A stretch of 10,146 bases of DNA from Verrucomicrobiota bacterium (GTDB taxonomy: Bacteria; Verrucomicrobiota; Verrucomicrobiia; Chthoniobacterales; JAFAMB01), in the NCBI GenBank assembly GCA_019236035.1, contig JAFAJU010000508.1:1-10146 (forward strand), in the 5' to 3' direction. Made by a program: the position numbers and the translations under genes. Within the stretch, counting starts at the first letter, position 1, and every line of letters begins with the position of its first letter. This document shows, piece by piece, positions 1-7,628 of the stretch. The notes under the pieces were generated by a model. That model was not told the DNA's origin. It saw nothing but the letters and a program-made list of their open reading frames with translations, and made no database searches.

Positions 1-1
1 G

Positions 2-88
2 GGCGCCACTCTACCACACCAGGCGCAGGGCCAGGCGCCGGGTCAAGGGGCCAAATCGAACCAGCCAAAACCCGGCGGCGGTGGTTAG
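2..88 (+). CDS. C-terminal end of an RND periplasmic adaptor (membrane fusion) protein, partial
   Basis: Only the last 28 codons are in the window, ending in TAG at 86-88. The visible residues form a low-complexity tail rich in Gln, Gly and Pro, ending in a run of four Gly. No conserved domain can be seen. The assignment rests on context. In AcrAB/MexAB-type operons the adaptor gene lies directly upstream of the pump gene in the same direction. Here 18 bases separate its stop from the pump start, and disordered Q/P/G tails are common at the end of such adaptors. Such a protein would be anchored to the inner membrane and link the pump to an outer-membrane channel. It could also be an unrelated protein with a disordered tail. 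Confidence 0.55.
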   Translation, partial: GATLPHQAQGQAPGQGAKSNQPKPGGGG

Positions 89-106
89 TGTCCCCGTCCT
101 CGACCT

Positions 107-3100
107 ATGAAATTCTCTCACTTCTTCATTGAGCGCCCGATCTTCGCGATGGTGATTTCGATCATCATTGTGATCGCGGGGATGCTGGCCTATTTTGCGC
201 TGCCGACCGCGCAATACCCCGAGATTGCCCCACCCACTGTACAGGTCACAGCCAGTTTTCCAGGTGCGGACCCTAAAGTCGTCGCGGATACCGTAGCAAC
301 GCCGATTGAAGAGCAGGTCAATGGCGTTGAGAACATGCTTTATATGTCGTCGCAGTCGACCGCGGACGGCTCCATGACCTTAACGGTGACGTTCAAGCTG
401 GGAACCGACCTGGACATTGCTCAGGTGCTGGTGCAGAACCGCGTTGCCATCGCGACGCCGCAATTGCCGCAAGAAGTCCGGAATTTAGGTGTAACGGTAC
501 AGAAACAATCTCCCGATCTGATGATGGTGGTGCATCTGCTCTCTCCGGATAACACCTATGATCAGGCTTACATCAGCAACTATGCCTTCCTGCAGATCCG
601 CGACCCGCTTTCGCGGTTACAGGGTGTCGGCAACGTAAATGTTTTCGGTGCTCGCGAGTACAGCATGCGAATCTGGCTGGACCCTAACAGGATGTATGCT
701 CGCAACCTGACCACGGATGACATTGTCTCAGCGATTCAGGCTCAGAATATACAGGTCGCCGCCGGGCGCCTCGGGGCGGAGCCGGCACCTCCGGGCACCG
801 AGCTGCAATTAACGCTTAATACGCTGGGTCGCCTGGTCACTCCGGCACAGTTCGGCCGGATTATCGTCAAGCGCGGCGACAACGGAGAAATCGTTTATCT
901 GGCTGACGTCGGCCGCACTGAACTGGGCGCACAGGATTACAACGTTTCTTCTTACCTCGATGGCAAGCCGGCTCAGGCGCTCGCCATTTTTCAGTTGCCC
1001 GGCTCCAACGCGGTGAAGACGGCTCATGAGGTCAGGAATCTGATGAAGGATCTTTCCCGGTCTTTTCCAAAAGGCCTGGAGTACACCATCGTTTATGACC
1101 CAACGCAGTTCATTGAGCAATCGGTTGAGGCCGTTATCCACACGCTCTTTGAAGCGGTGGTACTGGTGCTCATCGTTGTTCTGGTCTTCCTGCAAACATG
1201 GCGGGCAACGATTATCCCGTTGCTGGCTGTTCCTGTCTCGCTGATTGGAACTTTTGCAGTGATGGCGGTGTTTGGCTTCTCGCTGAACAACCTTTCTCTA
1301 TTCGGTTTGGTGCTTGCGATTGGCATCGTGGTCGATGACGCGATCGTTGTCGTGGAGGCGGTCGAACACAACATCGAGCAAGGTATGCAACCCAAGGAAG
1401 CCACGCGGGTCGCAATGGACCAAGTCGGAGGCGCGGTTGTCGCAATTGCGGTGGTGCTGAGCGCGGTGTTTATTCCCACCGCCTTTATTAGTGGGATCAC
1501 CGGCCAGTTTTATCGTCAGTTCGCCCTGACCATTGCGGTCTCAACGTTGATCTCGGCCTTCAATTCTCTGACCTTGAGTCCGGCGCTGGCCGGTTTGCTG
1601 CTGAAACCTCACGACGCGAAGAAAGACCTCCTGACCCGCGCGTTCGATCTCGTCTTCGGCTGGTTTTTTCGTCTCTTCAACATGAGCTTCGATGCAGCGG
1701 TGAATGGCTATACTTGGGCAGTCCGGAGGCTGTTGCGGTTAGCCGCGATCGCTCTGCTGGTCTATGCCGGTCTCCTGTTGCTAACCTTTTTCGGATTCAA
1801 AAGCGTACCGGCCGGATTCATTCCGACGCAGGATCAAGGCTACCTGATTGCATTTGCGCAATTACCTGATGGAGCTTCGCTCCAACGATCCGAAGAGGTC
1901 CGCAAGCAGATGTCAGAAATCGCTCGCACTGTTCCGGGCATTATCCACACGGTCGAGTTTGCCGGCTACTCGGGGCTGGATGGCACCAACCGCAACAACA
2001 CTGTGACCGCCTTCCTCACGCTCGCGCCGTTTGAAGACCGGATAAAAGACCCGCGATTGAACGGTTTTGCCATTATGGCGGCGGTGCGTCAAAAGTTCGG
2101 GCGGATACAGGACGCCCGGGCGCTCGTGTTTCCACCACCTCCGGTGCGCGGGATCGGGAATGCGGGTGGATTCAAGATCCAGATTCAGGACCGTCGCGGC
2201 GCGGGCCTGGAAGCGCTGCAAGCAGCTACCGACCAACTGATCGCAAAGGCAAGCTCCGGCCATGGGTTGGTCGGATTGTTCACGAGTTTCCGCTCTCAAG
2301 TGCCTCAGCTCTACCTCGATATTGACCGGAAGAAGGTCGAGACTTTGGATGTTCCAGTGAATTCTGTATTCAACACCCTGCAGACCTACCTCGGCTCTAC
2401 TTACGTCAATGATTTCAACTTTGTGAACCGGACCAATCAGGTCAACGTTCAGGGGGACATGCAGTTCCGTGTTCAGCCGCAATCTATTCAGCAACTCTAT
2501 ACTCGGAATAACAAGAACGAGATGGTTCCGCTTGGCACCCTGATGGATATCCAGGAAGTGACCGGACCGGACAAGGTGATGCACTACGACATCTATCCGT
2601 CGGCTGAAATCAACGGAAATACGCTCCCCGACGTGAGTTCCGGACAGGCCATTGAAGTTATGCAGACGCTGGCCGACGAGACCCTGCCAAGCCAGTTTGG
2701 TTACGAATGGACCGAACTCTCGCTGCAGCAGATTCTCGCGGGCAATTCGTCGCTCTATATTTTTCCATTGTGCGCACTGTTTGTCTTTTTGGTGCTAGCG
2801 GCTCAATACGAAAGCTGGTCGCTGCCGCTGGCCATCGTTTTGATTGTTCCGATGTGCCTTTTCGCTGCTATCACTGGTGTGTACATTCGAGGCTCTGATA
2901 ACAATATTTTTACACAGATCGGATTTGTCGTGCTGATTGGGCTGGCGTGTAAGAACGCGATTCTAATCGTCGAATTTGCAAAACAACAGATGGATAAAGG
3001 TCAAGACCGTCGGGAGGCTGCGCTGGAAGCTTCCAGACTCCGTTTGCGTCCCATCCTGATGACCTCCTTCGCATTTACGCTTGGGGTCTTTCCACTGGTC

Positions 3101-3295
3101 AACGCAGTTGGAGCCGGTTCAGAGATGCGACAGGCCCTTGGCACGGCCGTTTTCAGCGGGATGCTCGGTGTGACGTTCTTTGGCATCTTTCTGACTCCGG
3201 TCTTTTTCTCGGTCATCATGAGGTTCTTTGGGCAGACCAAACAAAGAGCGGAATTGCCTGAGCGGGTAGCCGTAGACGAGCCTGCGCGCCGGTAG
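107..3295 (+). CDS. RND multidrug efflux pump, inner-membrane subunit (AcrB/HAE1 family)
   Basis: This 1062-residue protein is a full-length proton-driven efflux pump of the AcrB/MexB type; the family is usually about 1030-1060 residues. The N-terminus starts with the typical FSHFFIERPIFA segment and first membrane helix (about residues 9-31), which supports the ATG at 107. The first periplasmic porter region spans about 35-335. A block of helices follows at about 340-500, carrying the proton-relay pair D410-D411 in GIVVDDAIVVVE. A second large periplasmic region spans about 565-875 and a second helix block about 880-1040. The partner residues K949 (CKNAILIVEF), R981 and T986 (RPILMTS) are all present and match AcrB K940, R971 and T978. 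The pump is therefore predicted to be active as a trimer with the adaptor encoded just upstream. Substrate cannot be read from sequence; HAE1 members usually export hydrophobic or amphiphilic drugs. No outer-membrane channel gene follows, so TolC-like function must be encoded elsewhere or upstream of the window. Confidence 0.97.
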   Translation: MKFSHFFIERPIFAMVISIIIVIAGMLAYFALPTAQYPEIAPPTVQVTASFPGADPKVVADTVATPIEEQVNGVENMLYMSSQSTADGSMTLTVTFKLGTDLDIAQVLVQNRVAIATPQLPQEVRNLGVTVQKQSPDLMMVVHLLSPDNTYDQAYISNYAFLQIRDPLSRLQGVGNVNVFGAREYSMRIWLDPNRMYARNLTTDDIVSAIQAQNIQVAAGRLGAEPAPPGTELQLTLNTLGRLVTPAQFGRIIVKRGDNGEIVYLADVGRTELGAQDYNVSSYLDGKPAQALAIFQLPGSNAVKTAHEVRNLMKDLSRSFPKGLEYTIVYDPTQFIEQSVEAVIHTLFEAVVLVLIVVLVFLQTWRATIIPLLAVPVSLIGTFAVMAVFGFSLNNLSLFGLVLAIGIVVDDAIVVVEAVEHNIEQGMQPKEATRVAMDQVGGAVVAIAVVLSAVFIPTAFISGITGQFYRQFALTIAVSTLISAFNSLTLSPALAGLLLKPHDAKKDLLTRAFDLVFGWFFRLFNMSFDAAVNGYTWAVRRLLRLAAIALLVYAGLLLLTFFGFKSVPAGFIPTQDQGYLIAFAQLPDGASLQRSEEVRKQMSEIARTVPGIIHTVEFAGYSGLDGTNRNNTVTAFLTLAPFEDRIKDPRLNGFAIMAAVRQKFGRIQDARALVFPPPPVRGIGNAGGFKIQIQDRRGAGLEALQAATDQLIAKASSGHGLVGLFTSFRSQVPQLYLDIDRKKVETLDVPVNSVFNTLQTYLGSTYVNDFNFVNRTNQVNVQGDMQFRVQPQSIQQLYTRNNKNEMVPLGTLMDIQEVTGPDKVMHYDIYPSAEINGNTLPDVSSGQAIEVMQTLADETLPSQFGYEWTELSLQQILAGNSSLYIFPLCALFVFLVLAAQYESWSLPLAIVLIVPMCLFAAITGVYIRGSDNNIFTQIGFVVLIGLACKNAILIVEFAKQQMDKGQDRREAALEASRLRLRPILMTSFAFTLGVFPLVNAVGAGSEMRQALGTAVFSGMLGVTFFGIFLTPVFFSVIMRFFGQTKQRAELPERVAVDEPARR

Positions 3296-3342
3296 GGAGC
3301 GCACCCCTATCGCGCAACGCAGCCGCCAGCCTATTTTTTTGC

Positions 3343-3371
3343 TTGTTCAGGATGCTCCTTTGCCTGAACAA
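3343..3371. repeat. 9-bp inverted repeat in the gap between the pump gene and ddl
   Basis: TTGTTCAGG (3343-3351) and CCTGAACAA (3363-3371) are perfect inverted copies separated by 11 bases. They lie in the 133-base gap, 57 bases before the ddl start. A run of seven T (3334-3340) lies to the left of the dyad. For an intrinsic terminator on either strand the T run should follow the stem on the transcribed strand, and it does not. A regulator-binding dyad or a leader hairpin for ddl is therefore possible, but nothing visible identifies the factor. Confidence 0.4.
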
Positions 3372-3428
3372 TCGTCGCCGTAGCACTTGTTCTTTCGACT
3401 TTTCGAGACGTTTGATGCCGATCCGATT

Positions 3429-4457
3429 ATGAAAATAGCCGTTCTCTTTGGTGGTAATAGTTCCGAGCGCGACGTGTCGATTGCCAGTGGCGCACAAATC
3501 GCAAAAGCGTTGCGAGAGGGCGGTCACCAAGTGCTCGCAGTCGACACTTTTCGTGGCATTTTATCCGATCAGGAGCAGGAAGCGTTACTCGCCCGGGGTG
3601 TTGCGCAGGCGCCGCCGAATGAACGTGACCTGCAGGTCATTCGAGCTAAGACTGGAGCGATCGTCCAACCATCCTATTTCGTGGATGCGGATATAGTTTT
3701 CCTGGCTCTGCATGGAGGAACCGGAGAGGACGGAACGATCCAAGCCGTGTTCGATGCCGCGGGCATCTGTTACACCGGAAGCAATCATATCGGTAGTGCG
3801 GTGGCTATGGATAAAGATCTTGCCAAGCGCCTTCTGGTTGCCGCCAATGTGCCTACCCCTGGATGGTTGATGGTCCCGACTGATCTGGATCTGGCCATTC
3901 GAGAACTTGGTCTTCCGGTCGTGGTGAAACCAAACAAACAGGGTTCAACCGTCGGACTGACCGTCGTGAGGCGAGCCGAGGAGCTAGAGGAAGCTATTGC
4001 TGAGGCCTACCGCCATGATGATGAGGTGATGCTCGAGCGGTTCGTGCCCGGACGTGAGCTTACCGTTGGCATCCTTGCCGACCGCGCGCTCGCGGTCGGC
4101 GAAATCATCCCGAAATGCTCTGAGATTTTTGATTATCAGAGTAAATATCAGGCCGATGGCGCTGATGAGATCTTTCCCGCCGATATTTCGCCGGAACAAA
4201 CCCATTTGGTTCAGAGGCTTGCCTTGCGAGTTCACCGCGCATTGAAGCTGCGCGACTACAGCCGCGTAGACTTCAGGATGGATGAGGCTGGTAAGTTTTG
4301 GTGCCTTGAGGCAAACACTCTGCCTGGAATGACGGCTCTGAGTTTGCTTCCAAAATCGGCGGCCGCGGTCGGAATCGCGTTTCCGGCGTTGTGCGAGGAG
4401 ATTTGCCGCTTAGCATTGAACCGTAGCGCGCAGGGGACAACGGACGAAGCTCAGTAG
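3429..4457 (+). CDS. ddl: D-alanine--D-alanine ligase
   Basis: This cytoplasmic ATP-grasp enzyme joins two D-alanines using ATP to make the dipeptide for peptidoglycan precursor synthesis. From the ATG at 3429 it is 342 residues, close to the usual 305-370. An in-frame TTG at 3387 would add 14 residues with no family similarity, so the ATG before KIAVLFGGNSSERDVS is preferred. Landmarks are E13 in the substrate loop, HGGTGEDG (95-102), the ATP-site lysines K129 and K167, the loop NKQGSTVG (169-176), and FDYQSKY with K239-Y240. The metal and substrate set is R279, D281, E294 and N296, followed by PGMT and S305. The Lys-Tyr pair equals K215-Y216 of E. coli DdlB, which goes with D-Ala rather than D-lactate as second substrate, so a Van-type ligase is unlikely. 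The gene stands alone, outside any division and cell-wall cluster visible here. Its TAG stop lies inside a short GTAGGGCGA repeat shared with the palindrome that follows. Confidence 0.97.
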   Translation: MKIAVLFGGNSSERDVSIASGAQIAKALREGGHQVLAVDTFRGILSDQEQEALLARGVAQAPPNERDLQVIRAKTGAIVQPSYFVDADIVFLALHGGTGEDGTIQAVFDAAGICYTGSNHIGSAVAMDKDLAKRLLVAANVPTPGWLMVPTDLDLAIRELGLPVVVKPNKQGSTVGLTVVRRAEELEEAIAEAYRHDDEVMLERFVPGRELTVGILADRALAVGEIIPKCSEIFDYQSKYQADGADEIFPADISPEQTHLVQRLALRVHRALKLRDYSRVDFRMDEAGKFWCLEANTLPGMTALSLLPKSAAAVGIAFPALCEEICRLALNRSAQGTTDEAQ

Positions 4458-4481
4458 GGCGACAGGTGGGCGAGGCGGAAG

Positions 4482-4536
4482 GGTAGGGCGAGGACTTCGG
4501 CAACTCGACTGAGCTCGCCGAAGTCCTCGCCCTACC
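4482..4536. repeat. Perfect 20-bp palindrome between convergent genes (REP-like element or bidirectional terminator)
   Basis: The arm at 4482-4501 (GGTAGGGCGAGG...TTCGGC) is an exact inverted copy of 4517-4536. A 15-base loop (4502-4516) separates them and itself holds a small CTC-GACT-GAG stem. The element occupies most of the 91-base gap between ddl (plus) and the peptidase gene (minus), where a two-way terminator would be placed. Neither exit side has a T run, so a classical intrinsic terminator is not shown. Fragments of the arm recur just before it: GTAGGGCGA at 4454-4462, overlapping the ddl stop codon, and GGGCGA at 4468-4473. This repetition suggests a mobile or amplified extragenic palindrome family more than a one-off terminator. 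Copy number elsewhere in the genome cannot be seen here. Confidence 0.75.
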
Positions 4537-4548
4537 AACGTGTCCAGC

Positions 4549-7098
4549 TTATCTTTCGACGCTCAAGTTCGGGACGCCTGGCGAAGCGCCCGGCGGATTT
4601 TTGGCCAGCGGCGTCGAAGGAGACGTCGCCGGGCTTTCCAGGATCGACTCTACCGAATTGAGCGCATCGACTAAGCCGAAACCATCCGGTTGATTGTATC
4701 CGGTTCCAAGTCCGTTGAAACTGAAGAAACTAGCGGAAATGGTATCCGCGACGCTCCCTTTGACGGTCGCGGTAAAAGTAGCGCCGGCTTTCAGGGAATC
4801 AGACGAACCGCCAAATGTGCCGGTTTTCGCGAGATCCTGATCCAGGACGAAGGTCAGGGCATCCCCCGGTTTGAAAGTGCCGGGTTTGAACTTCAAAACC
4901 AGGTTCGGTAGCCCGGGAGAACCAGTCGGTTCAAATGTGATGTCAGACGGATTGATTCCGACGGTATTAGATATTTCCAAGGCGGGACTGGTGTGGGCGG
5001 AGGTGTCAAAAATCAGCCCTGCTTTCTGACCGTCAATCGTCAGGGTGTCCAGATATTCATTGTCCTGGCCAATATAAGTAACCGTAAAGTAGTCGGGATT
5101 ATTGCTCACATCACCAAGGGCGGAAACGGTCACAAATCCGCTGCGGCCCGCGCCAACCGCTTGCGCGAACAGCGGCGATAAGTCCCGTGGAGGCGCGGTT
5201 CCCTGCAGGATCAAGAGAACAGTGGACGCATCGATGGATCGTGGGCCGCCCGCTGCGTCGATCATCAGCGCCGCTACGCCGGCTACACTCGGAGCCGCCG
5301 CACTGGTGCCGAAAAAGGCAAAAGGTGTGCTGAAATACTGCTGGCCAAAGAAAGTAGTGGCCACTCCGTCGACTCCGGCAACGTCTGGTTTCGCCCTCAA
5401 TTGAGGGGTCGCCAACCGGTTTTGGGATTCGTCGAAGTAAATATTCACCGGTCCAGGGGAAGTGTAATATTCGATCTGTGGTTGGTAAGGCTTGCTGTCT
5501 GTCCAGTCGTAAACGTAGGCCGCAACCGCAATCGCCCCGTTTGCGGCTGCGTGCCCATAGACGTTGGGCACATCAAGTGGAGCAGCGTGAAAATGTGTTC
5601 CGATGAGCTGTCCGTCGCTGAAAGTCAGGAGTGCCAGCTGATGCTGTGGGGGAGGTGCCGGAGCTTTCGGATCGGTCTTTTTGGATCTGGTAATAGCGAT
5701 CTGGTAGGTTGGGCCGTTCACCAGACCAACAGCTTGTTGATAAGCCTCTTTCATCGCAAATGCGTCTACTGTACCGCTTAACGCAGGCAGAAAATTGCCA
5801 TCCTGATCGAATACCAGAAGGTTAAAGTCTGTGGTGATGCCATGGTCCAGGTCGAAAGCATCGTCCCACTGCAGGAAAAGTTGGTACTGACCGGTCGGGT
5901 CGGTAAGATTAGTGACGTCAGTTGACGGTTCAAGTGGTCCGGGATTCGGGTTCCAGTTGTGCCAGCCTCCGGCCGTCAGCGATTCACTCACTTGGGCAAG
6001 TTTCAGGTTTCCGTGTCCACCGGCAGCGCGCACCTTCGCGTCAGGAATCGCCTCGAAAGGGTGACGATAGCCGTTGTCCCCGGCGTTGCCGGCCGCGGAG
6101 CAATAGACCACCTTTTTGCCTGGTGCATCAGTGCTATTGACCACCAGATTCACGGCCTGTGCGAGGTAGCCGTCTGAAAAGACCGGTTCATCAGAATAGC
6201 TGACATCGTCTACTATGACATCGCAGTTTGCCTGAGTTCGCAGTGCAACAATATTATTTGCAAAGCCGATCTCACTCGCAAAAGCGGTGGCAAAGGCCAG
6301 GTTGCAATGTGGCGCCTCGTCATAAACGATCTGGCACATGGCGCGACCCTCGTCCGTTCCACCAAGCCCGCTGTTGGTAAAATCCTGAAGGACGTTGACA
6401 TTTTTCGGCAAATCGCCGGTCGCTGCGTCCTGCTGAGCCGTTGTCGCAGGTGGATTTTGGGTATTCAGGTAAGCCGTATTGAAGCTATCCGAAAGCACGC
6501 CGACCGTGATGCCGTCTCCTTTGAATCCAAGTTTATTGACCTGATCAGTGCGCAACACGACCGTTCCTTGTGAAGTCACTTTACCCACCCAGGCCTTGGG
6601 CGGGTGTTCGGCGGTAAGATGACTCACCCCACCTGTCCGGGCCAACGTTTCAATCTGTACGAGCGGCAGATAGGCGGCGACAACCCCGTGCCGGTAGCTT
6701 TCCATTTTGTCGAGCACCTTCGCGTTCAGCGAGTTTAAGGCTCGCTCGATGGCTGGTATTGACTGAGTTCCGTCCAGGTGAACATGGACCAGCACTCGGC
6801 CTTGCTCGTCAAATCTGACTGATCCCCGCAACCGGACATCGTCAGATTTCGGCATAGGTGAGGAAAAATTCCCCAGGCTCGAGGTCGAGGGACTGGTCTG
6901 TTGCGTGACGTTGTGCATGTAGTCGACCAGGTTTCGCAGCCCCGCATCAATATTTGCAACGGTCGCCGGATCGGCAGCAAACGAGATAGAAGCAGAGCTC
7001 AGAAAGAGAGCTCCCGAAAATAAACAGCCGAGGCAAAACGCCGTCAGGCTATAAATGAAACGGAACGATTTCCGATGAAAAGAAGTCTTACTTCCCAT
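4549..7098 (-). CDS. Secreted S53-like / subtilase-fold serine peptidase, 849 residues
   Basis: The protein is probably exported. It has a basic N-terminus (residues 1-14), a hydrophobic stretch (about 15-37) and a likely signal peptidase I site after SFA (about residue 41). Residues about 45-185 look like a prodomain. The catalytic core then shows D204 (GVLSDSFN), E250 (GTDEGRAM, at the place where subtilisins have the HGT histidine), D297-D298 (VIVDDVSY), the CSAAGNAGDNG segment (333-343) and the nucleophile S599 in GTSAAAP. An acid in place of His, plus the VDD motif, resembles the S53-like (sedolisin-related) branch with an E-D-S set rather than true S8 subtilisins. A beta-rich insert at about 400-475 (LFLQWDDAFD...NLLVFDQDGNF) resembles a PPC-like jelly roll. 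Another beta-rich stretch (about 665-790) lies before the closing GFGLVDALNSVES helix (807-819), and the end is Pro-rich. Substrate is unknown. It may be co-transcribed with the small HTH gene 233 bases upstream. Confidence 0.9.
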   Translation of the reverse strand: MGSKTSFHRKSFRFIYSLTAFCLGCLFSGALFLSSASISFAADPATVANIDAGLRNLVDYMHNVTQQTSPSTSSLGNFSSPMPKSDDVRLRGSVRFDEQGRVLVHVHLDGTQSIPAIERALNSLNAKVLDKMESYRHGVVAAYLPLVQIETLARTGGVSHLTAEHPPKAWVGKVTSQGTVVLRTDQVNKLGFKGDGITVGVLSDSFNTAYLNTQNPPATTAQQDAATGDLPKNVNVLQDFTNSGLGGTDEGRAMCQIVYDEAPHCNLAFATAFASEIGFANNIVALRTQANCDVIVDDVSYSDEPVFSDGYLAQAVNLVVNSTDAPGKKVVYCSAAGNAGDNGYRHPFEAIPDAKVRAAGGHGNLKLAQVSESLTAGGWHNWNPNPGPLEPSTDVTNLTDPTGQYQLFLQWDDAFDLDHGITTDFNLLVFDQDGNFLPALSGTVDAFAMKEAYQQAVGLVNGPTYQIAITRSKKTDPKAPAPPPQHQLALLTFSDGQLIGTHFHAAPLDVPNVYGHAAANGAIAVAAYVYDWTDSKPYQPQIEYYTSPGPVNIYFDESQNRLATPQLRAKPDVAGVDGVATTFFGQQYFSTPFAFFGTSAAAPSVAGVAALMIDAAGGPRSIDASTVLLILQGTAPPRDLSPLFAQAVGAGRSGFVTVSALGDVSNNPDYFTVTYIGQDNEYLDTLTIDGQKAGLIFDTSAHTSPALEISNTVGINPSDITFEPTGSPGLPNLVLKFKPGTFKPGDALTFVLDQDLAKTGTFGGSSDSLKAGATFTATVKGSVADTISASFFSFNGLGTGYNQPDGFGLVDALNSVESILESPATSPSTPLAKNPPGASPGVPNLSVER

Positions 7099-7287
7099 GT
7101 TTATTTGAAATTTTTAAGAACGCTTGAAACGACTAGAAAAGGCATGCCGACAATACCTTCGGTCTGCAATCTAAATTTGAACTGAAGTTCGGGGTCAGAT
7201 CTCAACAACCGCAGTTAACGGGCCCCGGGCGAAGGCAGAGAAGGCCAGTCAACACCAATATTTATCCGAGCAACATTGATGGTGATG

Positions 7288-7343
7288 GCTGAGATATAAC
7301 CCGAGTGGCTCGCCCGAATGGCACGCCATGCTCAGATATAGCC
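7288..7343. repeat. Two 14-base near-identical direct repeats downstream of the HTH gene
   Basis: GCTGAGATATAACC (7288-7301) and GCTCAGATATAGCC (7330-7343) match at 12 of 14 positions. They start 42 bases apart, about four turns of B-DNA, so both would face the same side. The right copy overlaps the stop codon of the HTH gene. A tight dyad, ATGGC-AC-GCCAT (7318-7329), lies between them. The pair sits in the 233-base leader region upstream of the peptidase gene. It could be binding sites for a regulator of that gene, perhaps the HTH protein itself. This is inference from position only. The rest of the gap (7099-7287) shows no clear promoter hexamers and no ORF. Confidence 0.35.
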
Positions 7344-7523
7344 GGCGCGCCTTAAAAATCCTGCTAACCGCGCTAGTACACACTTTTCAGGTTGCGCTGC
7401 TCGGCGAAGCCAAGTGTTCAAGGTGAGTTGATTCACACCGAGCTTGGTGGCTGTCTCTCGATCGCTTTCGGTCGATTCCTTTGTGTAGCGTTCCAAGGCG
7501 TCGAGGACTTCTTCCGTGCTCAT
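7332..7523 (-). CDS. Small helix-turn-helix protein of unknown role (63 residues)
   Basis: The translation is short but reads as a real protein. A charged N-terminal helix (residues 1-20) is followed by DRETATKLGVNQLTLNTWLR (21-40), which has the spacing of a helix-turn-helix. In it, ETATKLGV forms the first helix, the turn comes at N31, and TLNTWLRR is the recognition helix. A further helix, VLARLAGFLRRAGYI (49-63), closes the protein, which is all-helical like a minimal XRE/Cro-type or homeodomain-like fold. A DNA-binding role is inferred. The start is ATG at 7523, with no Shine-Dalgarno sequence. The gene diverges from the iron permease gene across a 140-base shared regulatory region and lies upstream of the peptidase gene on the same strand. 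It could regulate either or itself. It is also short enough that the call carries some risk. Confidence 0.65.
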   Translation of the reverse strand: MSTEEVLDALERYTKESTESDRETATKLGVNQLTLNTWLRRAAQPEKCVLARLAGFLRRAGYI

Positions 7524-7531
7524 AAAAGCAC
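7516..7531. promoter_or_regulatory. Small dyad spanning the HTH gene start codon
   Basis: GTGCT (7516-7520) and AGCAC (7527-7531) form a 5-bp inverted repeat with six bases between. The HTH gene's start codon (7521-7523, complement) lies in the centre. It could be an autoregulatory operator or a small hairpin occluding the start. The dyad is short enough to occur by chance. Confidence 0.2.
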
Positions 7532-7561
7532 AACAGCTAAAGGAAGGGTAAGGAATTGTCC

Positions 7562-7580
7562 ACTTCTTTATTGGAGAAGT
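7562..7580. repeat. 6-bp inverted repeat in the divergent HTH/iron-permease regulatory region
   Basis: ACTTCT (7562-7567) and AGAAGT (7575-7580) are perfect inverted copies around a 7-base spacer. The dyad lies between the two divergent starts, 49 bases left of the TTGACA hexamer of the permease promoter. In the HTH transcript it would be in the leader. It may be an operator for a dimeric regulator. No known consensus is matched with confidence. Confidence 0.25.
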
Positions 7581-7628
7581 AGTATTTTCGGAGCAGAGGG
7601 TTACAACGAATAGGTAAGAGAATAGCGG

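Noticed and set aside
1913..2584. 223-codon minus-strand ORF inside the RND pump gene
   Set aside because: It lies wholly inside a well-supported pump gene, its translation is rich in His and Arg without domain features, and it is the kind of shadow frame expected in GC-rich coding DNA.
3331..3342. T7 run after the pump gene as an intrinsic terminator
   Set aside because: No strong stem precedes it on the plus strand; only 4-5 bp pairings such as TGCGC/GCGCA are available. The good 9-bp dyad lies after the T run, not before it.
3429..4457. Van-type D-Ala-D-Lac ligase (vancomycin resistance)
   Set aside because: The Lys-Tyr pair at 239-240 matches ordinary D-Ala-D-Ala ligases, and there are no vanH, vanX or vanRS-like neighbours.
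4549..7098. Classical S8 subtilisin assignment for the peptidase
   Set aside because: The GTSAAAP serine motif fits, but no HGT-type histidine motif exists between the Asp and the Asn/Asp oxyanion region. DEGRAM with E250 is there instead, so the S53-like reading is preferred.
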